A model generated the notes under the pieces. The model was not told where the DNA came from and did not search any database. It saw only the letters and a program-made list of their open reading frames with translations. Positions 63,682-64,000 of a stretch of DNA of 64,000 nucleotides are shown piece after piece. The translations under genes were made by a program, and so were the position numbers. The stretch's first letter is position 1. Each line of letters starts with the position of its first letter. Origin of the DNA: Diphasiastrum complanatum (taxonomy: Eukaryota; Streptophyta; Lycopodiopsida; Lycopodiales; Lycopodiaceae); contig CM055099.1 in NCBI GenBank assembly GCA_029204225.1, positions 66,181,852 to 66,245,851 on the forward strand, read 5' to 3'.

Positions 63682-64000
63682 GAATAGGTCCCAAACTGTC
63701 CTCGGAGATCCTGGTAACTCCTATCTCCTCATTGTCAAGGGCATGGACACGGAGTTGGTCGGTGTTGTCATAGAACTTTGACTGTCATAAGGATGTCTTG
63801 GCATTAAAATCCCTAGTGAGGAAAATACCCCCCTGCTCTGCGAATCTAACAATAGCCAATGAGAGATCAAGGTAGGGTGAGCTAATGCCCTCAGCATAAG
63901 ACGAAGGCTTTGGAGGAAAATAACATGCTGCAACAAAGAGGTCCCAGTCAAAACCAATATCCTGCCCAACAATACGTATCCAAATATAACGTGCATGCTC
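63682..64000 (-). mobile_element. LINE endonuclease fragment
   Basis: The minus strand reads GQDIGFDWDLFVAACYFPPK, LDLSLAIVRFAEQGGIFLTR with DFNAKT after it. This is the apurinic endonuclease domain of a LINE (the usual words are FVAVCYFPP and GDFNART); that enzyme nicks target DNA to prime insertion. The fragment ends at 63682 against the Copia copy and runs off the right edge of the window. Here the usual Gly before DFNA is Arg. Confidence 0.7.

Overview
This 64 kb window is nuclear DNA from a land plant with a large, retrotransposon-rich genome. Two conserved plant genes with spliced exons are recognisable. Around and inside them lie decayed Ty1/Copia, Ty3/Gypsy, LINE and hAT copies, together with long (AG)n/(CT)n tracts. 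Copia primer-binding sites complementary to initiator tRNA-Met support a plant. The very long introns and relic-dominated composition would suit a fern, lycophyte or gymnosperm, but that is inference and I cannot name the species.

Gene 1 (plus strand, 17778-40317) encodes a mitochondrial calcium uniporter (MCU family). It has only two coding exons, 456 and 462 nt, separated by an intron of 21,622 bp. Both exons read in frame through GT/AG junctions and carry the Arg-rich leader, the N-terminal domain, coiled coil, two membrane segments and the WDVMEP pore motif. The intron holds a hAT-type MITE, Copia gag-protease remnants, ends of two Gypsy elements, a LINE reverse-transcriptase relic, a Gypsy LTR-gag fragment, hAT transposase pieces and a palindrome-rich GC/AT repeat.

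Gene 2 (plus strand, from 54351) encodes an SC35/SRSF2-type splicing factor. Four exons rebuild a continuous RRM with correct phases. The RS domain is not in the window, so intron 4 must run past 64000; it contains a gag-deleted Copia copy and part of a LINE.

Layout: 1-1450 A-rich degenerate repeat with a GTCGGATGCAA-like motif; 3.7-7.0 kb minus-strand Copia with an internal inversion and a CT-rich LTR; 7.0-10.9 kb a second minus-strand Copia whose 3' coding end is triplicated; 10.9-17.2 kb mostly unassigned; 17.4-40.3 kb MCU; 42.4-46.3 kb LINE relic and plus-strand Copia split by a solo LTR with target-site duplication; 46.4-50.0 kb minus-strand Copia and a probable solo LTR; 50.7-52.5 kb minus-strand Copia with 5' LTR; 53.0-53.9 kb Gypsy LTR; 54.3-58.9 kb SC35 exons; 61.7-63.7 kb plus-strand Copia; 63.7-64.0 kb LINE endonuclease.

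Apart from the two genes, every coding stretch I recognise is a broken transposon. I did not find a new multigene system. The more unusual signals are structural: the giant MCU intron, CT tracts placed inside LTRs downstream of TATA boxes, repeated short tandem duplications of 54-275 bp, an inverted segment inside a Copia element, and a KpnI/SacII/BamHI-like palindromic repeat near a hAT N-terminus.
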